From: JAJYZP01 sp049964535
GTDB lineage: Bacteria > Actinomycetota > Acidimicrobiia > Acidimicrobiales > Acidimicrobiaceae
Reading direction: 5' to 3'
NCBI GenBank assembly: GCA_049964535.1
Contig: JBMFXG010000135.1
Span: 1 to 7,573, forward strand
DNA: 7,573 nucleotides
Under the pieces are notes generated by a model, which saw only the letters and a list, made by a program, of their open reading frames with translations, was not told the DNA's origin and did no database searches. The position numbers and the translations under genes are program-made. Shown piece after piece: positions 6,318 through 7,573 of the stretch. The first letter of the stretch is position 1. Every line of letters begins with the position of its first letter.

Positions 6318-6664
6318 GGTGAAACTCCCTCTCGAACTGCACTGATCACACTAGTGACCCTTCGACCACATCGAGGATCGGATCCGTTGGGAGCTGATGT
6401 TTCCAACGATTCCGACCTGCTTGCATTCACGACACGCAGCCCAGATGACTGAAGGACTGAGAAGACCACGAAATCTACAAGATCGAGCTGCGCTCCCAGC
6501 CCCTCAGAGCGATCGGCGGAACGCTCACCCCGCTTCACCCTTTGGGTCTCGCAACGGCAGCGCCACTCTCCGCCGATCGACATCACCGCCATGTGTTCAC
6601 TCATGCAAGAGAGCGCATGACAGTGGCCGACCAGCCTGCGAACGCTGACCTTGAGAACTCTCAT
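6314..6664 (-). CDS. Doubtful small reading frame ending on the metK start (ATGA overlap)
   Basis: An ATG at 6664, preceded at 5 bases by AGGGGG, opens a frame of 116 codons that ends in TGA overlapping the metK ATG by four bases, the pattern of coupled genes. A GTG at 6706 would extend it to 130 codons. The product (begins MRVLKVSVRRL; contains WRCRCE at 46-51 and two further cysteines near 15 and 20) has no fold or motif that I recognise, no membrane segment and a low-complexity R/S/V-rich composition. The same bases contain strong inverted repeats that would explain sequence constraint at the RNA level instead. Spurious frames of this length are common elsewhere in this window, so I think it is more likely non-coding. 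Confidence 0.18.
   Translation of the reverse strand: MRVLKVSVRRLVGHCHALSCMSEHMAVMSIGGEWRCRCETQRVKRGERSADRSEGLGAQLDLVDFVVFSVLQSSGLRVVNASRSESLETSAPNGSDPRCGRRVTSVISAVREGVSP
6325..6330 (-). promoter_or_regulatory. metK ribosome binding site
   Basis: AGGGAG on the minus strand, 7 bases before the ATG at 6317, at good spacing. It supports the chosen metK start and lies downstream of, not within, the long leader hairpin. Confidence 0.75.
6376..6417 (-). promoter_or_regulatory. Long hairpin in metK leader, possible pseudoknot
   Basis: In the metK-sense RNA, the arm 6417-6403 (GGTCGGAATCGTTGG) pairs with 6390-6376 (CCAACGGATCCGATC) over 15 positions, with a single A-A mismatch and two G-U pairs, around a 12-base loop AAACATCAGCTC. 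Five loop bases (ACATC, 6400-6396) are complementary to GATGT at 6372-6368 just downstream, so an H-type pseudoknot is possible, although a 5-base match could be chance. No T run follows, so it is not an intrinsic terminator. It lies 59 bases before the metK start, with the Shine-Dalgarno sequence outside it. Structure seen; regulatory role inferred. Confidence 0.45.
6510..6579 (-). promoter_or_regulatory. Inverted-repeat domain in metK leader (structured RNA candidate)
   Basis: Perfect 11-base arms CGATCGGCGGA (6579-6569) and TCCGCCGATCG (6520-6510) enclose 48 bases in the metK-sense strand. Inside, ACCC-AAA-GGGT forms a small hairpin and CGCT/AGCG could add an inner stem, giving a closed, branched fold like that of many cis-regulatory RNAs. 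It lies 192 bases upstream of metK. The fragment GGCGCTGCC faintly recalls the SAH riboswitch core, but the rest of that consensus (CAGGCTCG, AACGGCGCTC) is missing, so I do not call it one. The alternative is a paired DNA operator. Confidence 0.4.
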
Positions 6665-6980
6665 GGAGACCCCCTGCCACAGAGCGCTCGGTCGAGATCT
6701 GCCCACACATCGTCAGCGCCTTCACCGCATCGCACTCCTGGCTGATGTCAGCGACTACGAGCCGAGGTACTCCGTCTGCCTAGACGATCGCTACTCCTGG
6801 TCCCGACTGGGAGTGCTCAAGGCCCAACTCGATGGTCACGTGCGGTCTCTTATGCGATCTCCCAACGGTTTCGTTCCGCAGAAGCTTTTACCGACTTTGA
6901 GATGCCCAAGTGCTCACCAGAGGTTAAGTCCAAATGCCGACGCAAGACCCTCTCATCACAGCCTGTCCAGAGCGATCCAA

Positions 6981-7573
6981 TCAACGAGATGGCAAGAGGC
7001 TGTAAGCCTTCTTCAAGACATATTCAGCAACGGTGGACTTGTCGAGTTTCGGCAGGTCGGCCCGGGAACCATCGGCGGTCACTATCACTACAACGTTCGT
7101 GTCGCCGTCGAAACCGGCTCCCTCAACGCTCACGTCGTTCGCTACAATCATGTCAAGTTGCTTCCGTTGTAGCTTCTCCTGGGCATGCTCGACGAGATCG
7201 CTGGTCTCTGCCGCAAAACCAACCACCACACTTCCAGCTCGACGTCTTCGAACTAAGTCTGCCAAGATATCATCGTTGGCCACGAGATCGACGTGCCACT
7301 CCGATCGTCCTTCACGCTTAAACTTTTCCGTAGCACTCTGTGAGGGTCGAAAATCTGCCACCGCCGCAGCCATGAGAACAATATCCATCTCGCTAACGAG
7401 ATCCAAGGTCGCCTCGTGCATCTCTAAAGCTGAGACGACCTTGGTCACCGAGATACCTGGGAACCCAGCTAGCCCATCCACCGTAGAGACCAACTCGACC
7501 TCCGCACCCCATGCGGCGGCCACGCTGGCCAAGGCAAAACCCTGCTTACCGGAGGAGGAGTTCCCAACGAATC
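6981..7573 (-). CDS. coaBC: CoaBC, C-terminal phosphopantothenoylcysteine synthetase (CoaB) domain; 5' part outside window
   Basis: The last 196 residues of a bifunctional enzyme of coenzyme A synthesis. The CoaB domain shown here joins 4'-phosphopantothenate and cysteine using a nucleotide triphosphate; the CoaC flavoprotein decarboxylase domain would lie to the right of the window. Visible motifs, numbered from the first whole residue: VGNSSSGKQGFALA (2-15), the nucleotide-binding loop, usually reading N-R-S-S-G-K-M-G; MAAAVADFRP (67-76); the flexible lysine segment ATEKFKREG (80-88); VGFAAET (117-123); and IVANDVS (142-148), with the Asn that acts on the acyl-cytidylate intermediate in E. 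coli CoaB. The frame is open to the window edge, so the true start is not visible. The stop at 6981 is followed by the long metK leader. Single-domain CoaB exists, but fusion is the rule in bacteria and coaBC next to metK is a common actinobacterial order. Confidence 0.93.
   Translation of the reverse strand, partial: FVGNSSSGKQGFALASVAAAWGAEVELVSTVDGLAGFPGISVTKVVSALEMHEATLDLVSEMDIVLMAAAVADFRPSQSATEKFKREGRSEWHVDLVANDDILADLVRRRRAGSVVVGFAAETSDLVEHAQEKLQRKQLDMIVANDVSVEGAGFDGDTNVVVIVTADGSRADLPKLDKSTVAEYVLKKAYSLLPSR

Larger units (their letters stand above)
6318..6980 (-). other. Long coaBC-metK intergenic region / metK leader
   Basis: These 663 bases contain no recognised gene, tRNA or known riboswitch core. 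I looked for the SAM-I, SAM-IV and SAH consensus cores, a tRNA T-loop, and SRP and RNase P core sequences on the minus strand and found none that fit. What is visible: a small perfect hairpin CGTCT-AGGC-AGACG (6786-6773), a closed inverted-repeat domain (6579-6510), a long hairpin (6417-6376), a short imperfect inverted repeat GATCAC/GTGACC (6344-6359) and the metK Shine-Dalgarno (6330-6325). No convincing -35/-10 pair was found, and no T-tailed terminator follows coaBC. The part beyond about 6790 looks featureless. Confidence 0.6.

Noticed and set aside
6344..6359. GATCAC/GTGACC inverted repeat near the metK start as a repressor operator
   Set aside because: It is short, has a mismatch and matches no operator I recognise; kept only as a note in the leader entry.
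6376..6417. Intrinsic terminator
   Set aside because: The stem is strong but no T run follows it, and its position shortly before the metK start would be odd without an antiterminator.
6510..6579. SAH riboswitch suggested by GGCGCTGCC upstream of metK
   Set aside because: The remaining conserved SAH elements are absent and the pairing pattern differs; SAH riboswitches also normally control SAH recycling genes rather than being built around this fold.
6318..6980. SAM-I or SAM-IV riboswitch ahead of metK
   Set aside because: Neither the SAM-I core nor the SAM-IV core sequence could be found on the metK-sense strand.
6651..7172. A 173-codon plus-strand reading frame across the coaBC end and the gap
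   Set aside because: Its last third is antisense to well-conserved coaBC coding sequence, and the product has no recognisable domain or composition typical of a protein.

Overview
All convincing genes in this window lie on the minus strand, so transcription runs from the right end to the left end. In that order they are: the 3' part of coaBC (coenzyme A biosynthesis), a gap of about 660 bases, metK (S-adenosylmethionine synthetase), priA (a PriA-like protein with ruined helicase motifs), an NCS1-family permease, a cysteine hydrolase of the isochorismatase family, and the 5' part of a large glycosidase-like gene that leaves the window at position 1. No gene on the plus strand is supported.

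The organism is most likely an actinobacterium of moderate GC content (mid-50s per cent by eye, not counted). The order coaBC-metK-priA is a familiar actinobacterial arrangement. The PriA keeps its eight zinc-binding cysteines but lacks the Walker A, DEAH and arginine-finger motifs, as in actinobacterial PriA. GTG and TTG starts are common here. A lower-GC acidimicrobial lineage would fit, but that is a guess.

Right part (3223-7573): housekeeping genes. CoaBC makes phosphopantetheine for CoA, MetK makes the methyl donor SAM, and PriA probably helps replication restart. Between coaBC and metK, 663 bases (6318-6980) hold no recognised gene. On the metK-sense strand this gap carries a long hairpin close to the metK start, and further upstream an 11-bp perfect inverted repeat enclosing smaller hairpins. 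A weak 116-codon reading frame ends on the metK start with an ATGA overlap. This leader is the most interesting part of the window: it could be an undescribed metK cis-regulatory RNA, although I recognise no known SAM or SAH riboswitch in it.

Left part (1-3222): a metabolic accessory cluster. The permease, hydrolase and glycosidase-like genes run head to tail with a GTGA overlap and then a 10-base gap, so they are probably one operon. It sits directly after priA, where def and fmt often lie in actinobacteria. Its substrate cannot be read from the sequence. A transporter for a nucleobase-like or related N-heterocyclic compound, an amide or ester-type hydrolase and a sugar-releasing enzyme would suit uptake and breakdown of a small nitrogenous compound, but this is inference.
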